Below are positions 44,153-54,908 of a DNA stretch of 64,000 nucleotides, one piece after another. The DNA comes from Prillingera fragicola (Eukaryota; Basidiomycota; Tremellomycetes; Trichosporonales; Trichosporonaceae). Numbering within the stretch: the first letter of the stretch is position 1; each line of letters begins with the position of its first letter. Position numbers and translations under genes: made by a program. Location: contig BEDY01000004.1 of NCBI GenBank assembly GCA_002335605.1, positions 1 through 64,000 of the forward strand, given 5' to 3'. Below the pieces are notes generated by a model, which had not been told where the DNA came from, ran no database searches, and was given only the letters and a program-made list of their open reading frames with translations.

Positions 44153-46363
44153 ATGAGTGTCAAGACCGCAGAGCTCTACTGGCAGCCAGGAGATTCCCGT
44201 CCTCACGATGTAGGTGCTGCTCAAAGAGAGCTCACAACACTGTGCGTGCTGACAAGCAGGATGAGCCGGCGTTTGCCGACGTCTTCCGGGCCAAAGTCAA
44301 CGAGCGCTTTGGCTACGACTTTAAGGACTGGTGGGACATGCACGACTGGTCGACGAGCAAGACTAGCGAGTTTCTCGACTTTGTGAGTGTTCTTCCACGT
44401 CACAGCGCTGACGGCAGGCGTGGGAGTACCTGGGCATCATTGGAGACCGCGGCGACGGACCTGCCTTTGTCGACGGCATCCCAATGGACCAGCCGCAAAA
44501 GTACTTTGAGAATGCGCGCATAAATGTTGCAGAGAACATTCTACTCTCGCACAAGAATGCCATGTCCAAGACGGCATATGCCATGATTGCGACAGTGGAG
44601 CCGGACCTCAACTCGGCCAACCCTACGGAGCCCGTTGAGACTGGTCGCATGACCTATTTCGAGTTCTATGAGCAGGTTGGCAAGGCAGCGCAAGCTCTCA
44701 AGAAACTCGGTGTCAAGCCTAGTGACTCAGTGGTGGCGTTTTCCGCTACCAGCTGCGAGATGCTGGTCATTCTCACTGCGACTATTGCCATCGGTGCCAT
44801 CTTCTCTTCCACCCCGGCCGAGTTTGGTTCCAAGGCTGTCCTCGACCGCTACTCGATCATTCAGCCCAAGGTCCTGTTTGGTATCGACACTTACCGCTAT
44901 GCCGGCAAGGACCACTCGGTCACTGAGCGTCTGCACGAGGTCGTGGCTGCGTTGCCGTGCATTGAGAACGTCATTGTCCTTGGACATCTCGCCAAGGACC
45001 GGAAACCCAGTCGGGCATCACTGACGGGCTTCCGCTCTGGTGTCGCTGTTCAAAGCTTCCAGGACTTCATGAGCACCGGCAGCGATGCACCTGCCAAGAT
45101 TCCCTTCTGGCGCGCACCATTCAGCCACCCTATCTGGATTGTCTTCTCGTCGGGAACGACTGGCAAGCCCAAGTCGATCTATGGGCCGGGTGGCGGCATC
45201 GTTCTCATGCGCAAGGTGGTGATGCACGTGAGTACTGTCTCTGCGGCTGTGGCTGACTCCAGATTCACTCCAACGTCGACCACCGAGATGTCTACCTGCA
45301 CTTTGCCAACATGGGCTGGATCGTGTGGAACATGCACATGATGTTCTCGGTCGTGGGCGGTACTATCATCGCATACGACGGTTCGCCCTTCCACCCGCAG
45401 CAGGTGCTCTGGCGCGTGATCGAAAAGTACAAGGTGTCCCTCCTCGGCGCTTCACCACGATACATTCAAACGGTGTCCAAGAGTGGGTTCCAGCCGACCA
45501 AGCACCACGACATCTCGTGTCTCAAGCAGCTCTACACCACCGGCGCGCCTGTGACCGAGGACGTGTACGACTTTTGTGGACGCGAGCTCAATAAACTATT
45601 TGTCAACAACGCGGCTGGCGGTACCGAGCTGGGCGGCAGTGCGCTCCAGTCGACCCACGTGCTGCCGACGTACAAGGGCGAGCTGCAGACACCAGTGCTG
45701 GGCATCAACCTCATTGCCGCCGGCCCGAACGGCGAGTCATTGGTCGGCGCCGAGGGAAACCAGGTCTTTGCCAAGCCCTTCCCCAACATGCCTGTCGAGT
45801 TTGTCAACGATCCCGGACGCAAGCGGTACAAGGAGACATACTTTGGCGACTACACCAACCCGCCAATGTTCAACATGAACGACAGCGTCATCATCAACCC
45901 CGAGACACGAGGGTGGCGCATTATGGGTCGCGCAGATGGTGTGCTCAATCCAAACGGTGTGCGATTCGGCTCGGCTGAGATCTACTACATTCTGGAGACG
46001 GAGTTTATCGAGGAGATTGAGGACAGCATTGCCGTTGGACAAAAGACAGAGGGCAACGACGAGCGTGTGATTCTCTTTGTCAAGACACGCGAGGACGTCG
46101 CTCTCACCCCACAACTCGTCAAGCGCATCAAGGACGCTATCGCCAAGGGTCTCAGCAGGCGGCATGTTCCCGCCGTCGTCGTGCAGTGCCCCGACGTGCC
46201 GCTTACAGCGAGTGGAAAGAAGGTCGAGCCGAGTGTCAAAAAGATTGTCAACGGCGTGCCTCTTACCCAGATCAATGTCGCAGGTGTCACCAACCCGGCG
46301 ACGTACGAGTGGTATGCTGTGTGGGCCAAGAGGAATAACCCACTCGTGGGTGGCAAGCTCTAG
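44153..46363 (+). CDS. AACS: Acetoacetyl-CoA synthetase
   Basis: Cytosolic ATP-dependent ligase converting acetoacetate to acetoacetyl-CoA; ANL superfamily. Start ATG 44153 (MSVKTAELYWQPGDSRPHD), then three short introns. Exon 2 has DWWDMHDWSTSKTSEFLDF. Exon 3 has AWEYLGIIGDRGDGPAFVDG, the P-loop-like IVFSSGTTGKPKSIYGPGGG, and the family motif LMRKVVMH-IHSNVDHRDVYL across an intron. Exon 4 has FANMGWIVWNMHMMFSVVGG, the A5-type NAAGGTELGGS, RIMGRADGVLNPNGVRFGS and the catalytic-lysine motif PLTASGKKVEPSVKK. The stop TAG is at 46361-46363. Length is normal for the family. The gene interrupts the run of paralogous module genes (five before it, one after). Confidence 0.95.
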
Positions 46364-48143
46364 ACTTGGGTGCTGCTATGCATTGCATGTGGTATTGGAG
46401 ATATCGTTACAGTTGCCGGCGGAACGTAAATACATCCGAAAATTCAGAAAATCAATCCTGTTCATCTCGACCGCTCTGAAAGAGGCCGCTGATCTACACG
46501 TCGAGATGGCAGCCCTTTGTTGCTTGCGCTGCAACATATTACTTGCATTCGGAGTCGCTGTCCTTATTGTGACAAGGGCGGCGCAAGGACAATTGGCTGA
46601 AGCTCAAGAAAGTGGTTTCGGTGGCGCCACATCCATCCTGCAGAATTAATTCACGCAACATGAGCCTTCTTCAAAGACTTTTTTGCAACACAAACGATTC
46701 TTTCCATGCATGCACTACCTAGAATCATCCACAATTCTGTATCCAACCTTCTAGTTCTCTTCCCCGGCCAGAATGAGACAGTTGTGGGCCATGGATGGAA
46801 GATGCTTGTAGAATATTCGCCGCAGCCGGTTGCGGAAGCTTCTCGATGTCAACAGCCGGTCGAGCAAAACAACATAAATACCTGGCCATTGAGCCTGTCA
46901 ACTTCCATCGCCCACTCACTCATTGACACCCAGGCAGTTGAGAGCTACTTCGTGTTCTGCCTCTGGCTCAGACAGTGACGGCATCCACGCCCGCAGTCCA
47001 TCTGCGCGCGTGCTCGCTGCTTCGAAGTGGCCCCTACATGGGCGTCCGTTTCCCAGCGGGGGTCATCTGCTGCAGCAGGTGACTAGTCCTTGGAGAGTGC
47101 TTTTCACCAGCACTCCCTGTGACCGGCCTGTGAGCTGGTTGGTGGATGGCCACCCCAACTGGTTCCTCGCCCCGTCTGAACCGAACCAGGCTGGCGTACC
47201 AATGGCACAGTGCCGGCGGTCTCTGGCTAACTTCAGACGCTGCTTCGGCAGCTGGACGCATTGCGCTGTGCACTTTCTGTGCCGAGTTGCATCGAGCCCC
47301 CTCGACGAGGGCTTCGAGTCCAGGGGACATCTTGCCCCTGCGCAGATGTCCGGTGGCACACCTACAATGGTGTGGATGCGTTGTTTGCTCCGGCAACATC
47401 GCCCTCTGCTATTCTCAAGCGCTGAATAGTTGAGCCACCTGGCGCAGTTTTCTTTGAGATACTGTGGGTGGTGCAAGGGTTTCTTCTGCTGCCCACCACC
47501 CTCGGCCGGGCCCAAACGGGTCGGAGGCTGAGCCACTGTGCACCACGCTTTTGCCTGGGCACATGCTGTCTGCTCCAGCGACAGCGGCCCGCAGCCAAAC
47601 TCCACGGAGTTTCACGCTGGGGGCCCGAGGTGTACTACTCCTTTTGGGAGGTTGCAGGCGTTTTGCTCGTTCCGGCGGCATCGCCATCGGCTGGGCCCTG
47701 CAGGCTACCAGCTGAGCCTCTGGCACACTTCTGGTCGCGCCAGTTGTGTTGGGACTGTCTGTGGCAGTTACCCATCAGGCTTGATGATGTCTCACTATGT
47801 GAGAGTTCCGGCAAGCGCTGAGCCCCCTCTTGAGTCGGCCGTGCAATGGTACGGTAGACTTAAGAGTGGATTCAGTGCTCGCCACTTTCTGCTGACGGGA
47901 AGTCACCACTCCGTAGCGCGTATGCAGCGCCACTACATTCGCAACCGTCGTGTGTGCTCACAACACCTCGCCCCCATTGTGCTCTAACTGTGCCCGCATC
48001 TACTCCTCATCTCGCCTCAACACTCTCTTCTCACACTCATCACTCCCCCTTAGCACCCATTCATCGCATCCACAGCCCACTAAACCACCGCCCAATCCAC
48101 CACACAGCCCAGCCTTTGACCACAGCCACTGACCACCGCCACA
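46364..48143. other. Intergenic, AACS / family copy 6
   Basis: About 1.8 kb without a recognisable gene. ATGCATTGCATG at 46378-46389 lies 15 nt after the AACS stop, and CATGCATGCA around 46705-46714. Short open frames between 46920 and 47990 overlap on all frames and carry no domain. Phrases such as CCGGCAACATCGCC (about 47390) and CCGGCGGCATCGCC (about 47670) recur, hinting at a decayed duplication, but too weakly to annotate. Confidence 0.4.
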
Positions 48144-48722
48144 ATGCCCCCCAAGCGTCCCGCGTCACCGACCTCGCCCTCGTCCACCACCAAACGCGCC
48201 GACACGGCCAAACCACCCAAGATTGTCATTGCCGAGCACTTGCTCGCAGCCGGAGCAGCCGCGGTGCGCAAGGACGCGGAAAGCCTCTCTGCCCAAGTGA
48301 GTCCGCCGCCTACAACACCTTTTTGCCTTTTTGGCCAGCATTTACCGCCCGGGCAACTCCAGAAACCCGGCGTTGACGAGCAGACTGGCCTATCGGTCAA
48401 CCTGATCAAGGACCAAGTCAAAGCCGGCGGCCGCAGTAATGTCTACCGCGCCCTCTCCGAGTTTGCCGCCAAGCTCGGCGGGCAGAGCGGATTGCCCCGA
48501 TTCCGTGGCAGATGGATGAGTGGGCTGCCGCCTAGCTTGGGCTTGAGCTGTGCGGCCTGTGGGTGTGCAGAGTTTCTTCTTGTTGCCATAGCTACTCGTT
48601 TGTATGGGATGAAGGACATGAAGGCACCAAGGCGTCTTTTCATTGAGGCATCACTGCCACACTGTTGCTGCAACTCACCTCAGCTCATCTCCACACCCCC
48701 TGTACCCGTATGCGGTGTCTAA
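48144..48722 (+). CDS. Family copy 6, detached member of the KVKLA-TGL family
   Basis: Starts MPPKRPASPTSPSSTTKRAD, matching copy 2 at M-P-P-K-R. The N-terminal part is very short, so the module begins almost at once: KIVIAEHLLAAGAAAVRKDA. A GTGAGT donor at 48297 and an acceptor CAG at 48381-48383 (preceded by GTTGAC) give an 87-nt phase-0 intron, after which the protein reads TGLSVNLIKDQVKAGGRSN and VYRALSEFAAKL. Intron position and phase equal those of the tandem copies. Past AAKL a further 80 or so residues continue to TAA at 48720-48722 with no counterpart in the other copies; that end may be wrong. The intron is a multiple of three and open, so the raw frame also reads through. Confidence 0.6.
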   Translation: MPPKRPASPTSPSSTTKRADTAKPPKIVIAEHLLAAGAAAVRKDAESLSAQVSPPPTTPFCLFGQHLPPGQLQKPGVDEQTGLSVNLIKDQVKAGGRSNVYRALSEFAAKLGGQSGLPRFRGRWMSGLPPSLGLSCAACGCAEFLLVAIATRLYGMKDMKAPRRLFIEASLPHCCCNSPQLISTPPVPVCGV

Positions 48723-49137
48723 TGCTCCAAGAGTAAAGTGTCGTCACTGGCACTCGCTGCTGCGCAATACCAGCTGCAGCTGCAAATGAAACCCCAGGTA
48801 CCCGTGCCGACAGCAGCGAACACCGAGGTTCGAGTAACGCGGACGAAAACTGGGCACAGCATTTTTCAATCTTTTCTGCAGTATACGTTTGAGATTAGTT
48901 TCAGCGCAAACTCTGTGCTGAAAAGTCCCCTGCTGCGACGTAAAACTCGACACAGTAGCATGGCTTGTGTCTCTACAAGCAGTGTCCGTACAGTGCCACC
49001 CAGAAACAGAACCAAAGAAAACAAGTGAAAGGATGGGGATAGGGGAAGTGGGGAGTGGGTGACCAAGTTACTACTAGTACGCTCTATTCTACAGCAACGC
49101 GCAGCACCTGCTGCGTGGGTTACAGTTTGGTTGATGA
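48723..49137. other. Intergenic between convergent family copy 6 and mucin-like gene
   Basis: No gene seen. Unlike most 3' flanks in the window, no ATGCAT or TGCATG word was found here. Confidence 0.5.
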
Positions 49138-50547
49138 TTACTTGTTGGTGACGGTGAGGTCGCGGTGCTGCTGACCAATGTTCACGCTTCCGACGCTGTC
49201 GCGCCTCTCGGGCTCGGCAGGGTGCTGTGGTGCGTAGTTGCCGAGGTATGCGTCGTCGTTGTAGTTGTGCTCGTTGTAGGCGTGATCGTTGTAGCTGTGC
49301 TGCGTGTTACCGCCGTAGCTAAAGTCCGTGTGACCCTCTGCCGACATCTCCGCAACAGGTGCGAGGCCACCCTCATCGGGACCGGCGTAGTGGTGCGCAA
49401 CGTCGTATTGGGGGTCGCCATACGTGTGCGAAAAGTCAGGCTGGCTCTGCTGGCCGTGCTGGCCGTACTCGATGCCGCCGTCGTTGTAGTACCGCGTGGT
49501 CGCAGAGTCCGCGCCAAAGCCGGCGAAACCAGGAGCAGTAGCAACCGACGATCGGTCTCCGGGAAGTGACGGCGCGTCAATGAGGTTTATGACATAGGGG
49601 TCGTAGCCGCCAGTGGGATCCTCGTAGTCGTAGCCGCCGTGGTGACCGCCGGCGGTCTGGGCGGGCTGCAGCTCGTGGCTGTTGGTCGACGCGTAGTAGT
49701 TGCTGTACTGGGTCATACTCGGCTCGTCGTCATCCTCGAAGCGAGGGTTGTGAGCCGCCGCAGCAGCGGCCGCAGCGGCAGCGACATCGCGGTCGAGACG
49801 CTGGCGACGCCGCCTGCGCAGCATGAACCAGATGAACGAGACGACACCAGCGGTGACTGCCAGACCAATGACCACAAACACACCAGCGACAGCGCCAGTG
49901 TTGTCAAAGAATCCAGAGCCGCCACCACGCGACGACTGGCCGCTGGGAACAGCCGTGTTCTTGACAACCTGGGTAATAGTGTAGGTGTTGCCGTTCGCGT
50001 CAGTGCTGAGCATGACACTCGTAAACTCGGCGGGAGCAGTCGTGATGAGGTTTCCATTGGCGTCGGTCGTCGTAATCGAAATGGCGGTCGCCGGCGTAGT
50101 TGTCAAGACCCCAGGTGTAGTCTTTGTGACCAGAGTCGGCTGAACCGCAGCAGACGTGACGGAGCTCGAGGTCGGAGCAACCACGACCACAGAAGTTGAG
50201 GAGGGCACGACACTCGAGGACGAGGATGAGATCTCGGGGGGAACTGATGAAGTGATTGGGTCCACTACTGGTGTAGACGAACTCGACGAGATTTCAGGAG
50301 GAGGTTCGGACGAGGAAATGACCGGGGGAGGAGTCGAGGTGGTGATCGGGGGAGGAGGAGTGGAAGTGCTTTCCTCGGGCGGCGGTGTGGTCGTGGTCGA
50401 GATGATGGGATCCTCAGACGTCGAGATGCTCGGGTTCTCCGAGCTGGTGACCCCGGGGTCGTTGGTAGACTCGGCAGCTGACGAGTCCGAAGCAGACGGT
50501 GTCACGTCGTCGGTAGTAGGAGGCAGGTCCGTAGAGTTGTCGGCCAT
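49138..50547 (-). CDS. Ser/Thr-rich single-pass membrane protein (mucin-like sensor type)
   Basis: Intron-less frame of 469 codons. N-terminal 200 residues are Ser/Thr/Pro-rich (TTTTPPPEESTSTPPPPITT, SSSTPVVDPITSSVPPE), likely heavily O-mannosylated, followed by a more ordered TDANGNLITT/TDANGNTYTI repeat pair. A clear transmembrane segment, GAVAGVFVVIGLAVTAGVVS, is followed by a stop-transfer RRRRRQR and a poly-Ala helix. The cytoplasmic tail is Tyr/Asn/His-rich (YNDHAYNEHNYNDDAYLGNY) and ends DLTVTNK at TAA. Architecture resembles fungal cell-wall sensors and Skg6/Axl2-like proteins. No cleavable signal peptide is visible after MADNSTDLPP, so a further upstream exon or signal-less insertion must be considered. 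Confidence 0.75.
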   Translation of the reverse strand: MADNSTDLPPTTDDVTPSASDSSAAESTNDPGVTSSENPSISTSEDPIISTTTTPPPEESTSTPPPPITTSTPPPVISSSEPPPEISSSSSTPVVDPITSSVPPEISSSSSSVVPSSTSVVVVAPTSSSVTSAAVQPTLVTKTTPGVLTTTPATAISITTTDANGNLITTAPAEFTSVMLSTDANGNTYTITQVVKNTAVPSGQSSRGGGSGFFDNTGAVAGVFVVIGLAVTAGVVSFIWFMLRRRRRQRLDRDVAAAAAAAAAAHNPRFEDDDEPSMTQYSNYYASTNSHELQPAQTAGGHHGGYDYEDPTGGYDPYVINLIDAPSLPGDRSSVATAPGFAGFGADSATTRYYNDGGIEYGQHGQQSQPDFSHTYGDPQYDVAHHYAGPDEGGLAPVAEMSAEGHTDFSYGGNTQHSYNDHAYNEHNYNDDAYLGNYAPQHPAEPERRDSVGSVNIGQQHRDLTVTNK

Positions 50548-51150
50548 GATGGATACGAGGGGAGGGAGAGGGGGAGGAGGTGAATGGGGGCCGGTTCAGG
50601 TCCAATGGGCGTGTAAAGATGCGCGTTTCGGGACGTGGCAGGTGGAGAAGGATAAGAAAGGAGTGTGTCAGCACAGCTGATGGGTGGGTTGTGTAGTCGA
50701 GAAATGAGTTGTGGGAATGCAGGTGTGACAAACGATGGAGTGTGCAGCATGTGCAAGCGAGCAGGCAGTGTGCACAGTAGTGGTGGTAGGCAGGCAACGA
50801 GGCAGAGGCAGAGGTTTGTTTAGGGACCAGGGCGGGAGAGCGGGCTAAGCGGGCGGAAACACCCACAATGGCAACATCCACCCCACTAGGGTCCCGTCCA
50901 AACCATAGCAGCAACCGCTGCTCAGCTCACTGTGGCCGACCCCGTGCATGGATGCATGCATACCGAGCACGCATGCATACCCAGTGAGCAGGCATGCCAG
51001 TTGAATTGGAACTGCATGCTGCGGGGTACCAGCGGCGGGGTTGCGGGGCTAGCCAATGTGAAGTGTACTAGAGGTTTAGGGTGTAACGCGCCAGGGGGTC
51101 TGCAAAGGGACCACCCCCGGCAGTTTGCTGCGCCTACCTGGCACAAGACC

Positions 51151-51176
51151 CAGCTACTGCTGCTGCTGCTGCTGTT
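51151..51176 (+). repeat. CTG trinucleotide repeat
   Basis: A run of about seven CTG units (CTGCTGCTGCTGCTGCTG core) in non-coding sequence upstream of the mucin-like gene; boundaries are approximate. Confidence 0.7.
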
Positions 51177-51463
51177 TGCTGCCAAGGTCGGCCTGTGCCT
51201 CTTTTTGGCTGCACAAGAGCAACCATGCACATGCCAAGGGGACCATATGGACTCTAGCACCAAAGACAAAGACCGGAGGCAGGACTCACACATGATAATA
51301 GTCTAGCAGAGAAATTGGGCGAAGAGCGGAGGGAGGTTGAAGGTAGAATAATCAATGTAGTGGACACCGCTTGGCAGACACTCTATGACCTTTGTGTGGC
51401 TCGAGGTGGCGCTTGCTTCACTTTGCAGTGACCGCGTGGGGTCTAGGGGGGGAAGGGGGTGGC

Positions 51464-52435
51464 TCAGAGCTCGTGGGTCAAGGAGCCGTCGAAGACAAGT
51501 ATGCCGGGTTTGGCGGGGGGGCAAAGGACAAAAGTGGCCGGTGGCGCAGGACAGCAGTGTTCGGAAACAAGCAGCGATGCAGTAAAAAGCGATGCGCGTC
51601 GAGCACTGGGTGAGTAGCTAGATATGAGAAGAGTTGACAACAATGAGTGAGCTGCTCGATGTGCGTGCGAAGATTGTCGCCCATCAGCGAGTCGTTGACT
51701 GTTACCCATCCACTGCACAGGCTGCTGCACCATCACAGGCCTGCATGGGCCCCGACCATCAAGGCCCGGACCGCAAAAACCCAACAAGGACCTCGATTCC
51801 TTGCAGGACACGAAACCCGTCGCCTGGCGCGCAGTTGGCAGCTTGGACAACGTGCTTTTGAAAAGGGCGCGTCTCGTCCCTGACCAGCTCGTTGCCGGAA
51901 CTTGAATAGTGCTACGGCTCGAAGCGATTCCTCTGCTCTGATGCCTTGGTCCCTCCCAGGGCGAGAAAGGCATGAGGCCCAAGGGCGCGGCCAGCAAAAG
52001 GGAAAGAGAGTACACAAGTCGGCTCAGGCACTGCCGAACGGAAAACAATGCTAAACAGCCAAAGACTTCATTGAACACAGGCACGGAGGCAACAGCGCAA
52101 CGGAAGCATTCGTCACTGTGCCGGGAACGGGATTTCAATCGGCAGTTCGGTTTGTGGCACTCCGGCACTCCAGCTGATATTTCTGCCATGTCCCAATTCC
52201 GGTCGCTGGGTGGGCATCCCTGAGCAGCCAAAGAGTGGTGACAGCCGCGGAGCTGGCCAAGGTCTCGGGCAGCAGCTTGCGAGTCTGGCCGGCACCGCCA
52301 TGTCGTCTTTTTTTTGCGCCCGCCGGTGTAGTGATCGGCAGCCGAGGGCGTTTCGTCATTCGACAGGTGGCCAGGTTGCAGGACCAGATCGTTTAGGGAT
52401 ATGGCTGGTCGATGCATTGATCGTTCTGTCTTCAT
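51464..52435 (-). CDS. Unrecognised 323-codon open frame, doubtful gene
   Basis: The longest open frame in a gene-poor region, starting MKTERSMHRPAISLNDLVLQ and ending SLTHEL. It has no domain, motif or membrane segment that I recognise apart from a moderately hydrophobic stretch (LVYSLSLLLAAPLGLMPF). It lacks the introns seen in most genes here, and its amino-acid mix (high Ser, Arg, Cys, Pro) is that of read-through GC-rich DNA. It is listed only because of its length. Confidence 0.15.
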   Translation of the reverse strand: MKTERSMHRPAISLNDLVLQPGHLSNDETPSAADHYTGGRKKKTTWRCRPDSQAAARDLGQLRGCHHSLAAQGCPPSDRNWDMAEISAGVPECHKPNCRLKSRSRHSDECFRCAVASVPVFNEVFGCLALFSVRQCLSRLVYSLSLLLAAPLGLMPFSPWEGPRHQSRGIASSRSTIQVPATSWSGTRRALFKSTLSKLPTARQATGFVSCKESRSLLGFCGPGLDGRGPCRPVMVQQPVQWMGNSQRLADGRQSSHAHRAAHSLLSTLLISSYSPSARRASLFTASLLVSEHCCPAPPATFVLCPPAKPGILVFDGSLTHEL

Positions 52436-52471
52436 CTCTCTTCACCTCTACACACCTTTTACGCATACCCA

Positions 52472-53283
52472 ATGGCTCAGGACACTGTCGTTGAAAAGGT
52501 CGAGGACGCCGCCGTCGCCGTCAAGGAAGAGGGCCAGCAGGAGATCAAGCAGCTCGTGCGGGACGATGGTGCGCGATATCCGCGACGCGCATGTACTGAC
52601 CATATCCAGCCGACTCGACCGACTCAAACGTCCGTTACGGTGCGTAGCTCTCCAACTGCTTCAAATGCATTTACTGACGGCTCGCAGCTGCCTACCTCCG
52701 TCGTGTGAGGGACATTGTCCGTGCCGGCTCACGCTACACCGCGTACAGTATGTTGTCGCTCGCTACCACAAACTGACCCTCCAGCCTCGGACGTTGGAGA
52801 GGCATTCCGCCCTGTCGTTCCCCCCTGGGTTGTGACTGCCGCGTACGGTGTCTCGTGGGCCTACCTCATCGGAGACGTGTCGTTCACCACCTACAAGGCC
52901 AAGGAGCAGGGCCCCTCGCCGCTCGAGGCCGCCAACTTTAGCGAGCCTACACGTCTCGGTCTCGTCGCCGTCAAGCGTTCCGTCTTCCAGGGTCTCGCCT
53001 CTATGGCTCTCCCTGCCTTCACCATTCACACTGCTGTCGCCCAGATGGCCAAGGCTGTGAGGAACAGCCCCAACGTCACCCTCAAGCGCTGGGGTCCTAC
53101 CGCCGTCGGTATCGGAATCGTCCCCGCGCTGCCGTACCTGTTCGACCACCCTGTGAGTGACCACCATGCAGCACATGCAGCACACACTGACACGCACAGG
53201 TCGAGTACGCTACCGACTTGCTCTTTGACAAGATTGAGGAGGGTCTTGCCAAGAACCCTCCCGCGGGCAAGGTCGAGTTGTAG
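52472..53283 (+). CDS. MTP18: Mitochondrial fission process protein 1 (MTP18/MTFP1 family)
   Basis: Inner-membrane protein promoting mitochondrial fission. Start ATG 52472 (MAQDTVVEKVEDAAVAVKEE). Three short introns give ADSTDSNVRY, then AAYLRRVRDIVRAGSRYTAY, then TSDVGEAFRPVVPPWVVTAA, which together form the family signature. The next part, YGVSWAYLIGDVSFTTYKAK, and the hydrophobic GLASMALPAFTIHTAVAQMA match the membrane regions. A last intron (about 53152-53200) precedes VEYATDLLFDKIEEGLAKNP and the stop TAG at 53281-53283. Length is typical. The frame for the small exons is fixed by the conserved A-D-S and R-Y codons across splice sites. Confidence 0.93.
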
Positions 53284-54908
53284 GAGATACATGTATGCAC
53301 TGATTAGACATAGACCCGACAAGGCGGGGTGTACAACGGGGACGGCTAACGCGTGGGCTCTAGCAGAGTGCACGGTGCGACAGCGACCGGGCGCGACAGG
53401 CCGGGAGGTGGCTCGCTGGCTGCTGGCGGCGAGAGACTGCGGGGTAGGGGTCGTGGCAATGGCATGGGTGGTACGGCGGTGGTGACGGGCGCTGGCAGCA
53501 TGAGGGGAGACGGCGAAAGGAGGCGGAATCCCTGGCGAGTCACCAGCGTTTCTGCTGTCAGCGCATACAAGCTACCACCACTCACTGCGTTGCGTCGACG
53601 GCATGTTGGCGTCTTATCGTTTTGGGCAGTTGGTGTGGAGCAAGAGTCACACGAGCAGCGTCCTCACACGAGTGATATATGCACCTCACTGCTCGGCCTC
53701 TCCACGCTGTCTCTGTACGCCATTCTGTGTGCATTGCCATGGCTATGTGATCGCCGGCGCCCTCTACGCACCACTGCGCCTCACCAGCCCAGACCATCAC
53801 GGCCATAACAATATCCCTCACCTCCACCCCGCAGTGTGTTATCAGCGCCACACCCTCCCAACGCCGAATCTCCGCCCACCTCACCCTCGCACCGCTGCTG
53901 CACACTATTTCGGCAGACAAATAATCCACCACCTCTCCTTCTCGCCAAGCACCAAGAACCGCCTTCGCAGCACACGCACGGCGGCCCGGCAACGGCGCCG
54001 CCATCCTCACGCTGTGGGTAAAGTCCCCGGAGCCTCTGCCCGTCCGCGCACCCCGCAGCCACACGTCTGTTCATCAGCCCCTTTGCGCCGCCGCCCCCCG
54101 CGCCATGACCTGGAGAGCAGGCGTCCCCGAGACGGCGCCGCGGGGGAGATGCGCGCGGAATCACGCAGGCTGGTGAGTTTTGTCATTTCGTGTGGGTCTC
54201 TGCGGGGTCTTGGTCGTTTCCTCTCGCTGCGTCCCTAGAGGATTGCTCGTGGGACGGCGCCGGACGCCCTCCGCGGCTCGAGACGTGCTCACACGCGCGC
54301 GCTGGCGAAGATACGAGCCGCCGCGTCGTGGCGTTTCGGGTCTCCGTGGTGGTGGTCTATGGCAGACGAGCGCGCTCATAGACATAGTTATGCGGTTGCC
54401 TAGGCGCAGTTATCGCCCGCAAGGGCCGGTGCTGCGCGAGGGTTACTCGATGGGGCTTACTCTGGAGCTTGGCCCCAACGTCGGCCTCTGGCTGCGCTCT
54501 TTTCGCCTCCTGGGGCGCGCGCCGCGGTGGTGCAGCTGTGCAAAGCGAGCACTAGCGCGGCGGACGCGCGAGGCGGCGACTAGAGTGGACTCTTTTCTTT
54601 ATTCCTTTCCACTCCCACACGACCTACCCAATGATGCTTGAATTTCTTCAGCGCTCAGCCCGTGGTGCCAGGTTCCGGGTGACACCGGGGCTGCATATCG
54701 CCGCGACGCAAGGGGCGATAAAATGACACTGAGGGTCCTTCCAATCTCTACCTTTTCTTAACTTTTACTTGGTCTACACATGCACTTTATCCTCATGCTC
54801 TGACTGCGCGTGGCAACCGCCTATCCGGGGGACATCACAATACGACACTCTAACCAACGCGCTGCTATCTTTTAACACCAAATGCCCATGTCCTGCGGCT
54901 TGGAGCAA
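53284..54908. other. Intergenic between convergent MTP18 and carbonic anhydrase
   Basis: About 1.6 kb, GC-rich between 54000 and 54600, without a recognisable gene. A frame beginning at ATG 54102 (MTWRAGVPETAPRGRC) followed by a GTGAGT donor could be the start of a small gene, but nothing downstream supports it. CATGCA at 54779-54784 lies 125 nt after the carbonic anhydrase stop. Confidence 0.4.

Larger units (their letters stand above)
50548..52471. other. Divergent region, mucin-like gene / MTP18
   Basis: About 1.9 kb. Contents: a dense cluster of GCATGC/ATGCAT words at 50945-51018, a CTG repeat near 51151-51176, and a 323-codon open frame on the minus strand (listed separately with low confidence). 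The last 80 nt before the MTP18 start are pyrimidine-rich. Confidence 0.45.

Noticed and set aside
46920..47990. Decayed duplication suggested by similar CCGGC-x-x-CATCGCC phrases
   Set aside because: The similarity is too short and gapped to define units by eye.
54102..54420. Possible small gene MTWRAGVPETAPRGRC with a GTGAGT donor
   Set aside because: The continuation has no conserved features and the GC-rich sequence is open in several frames.
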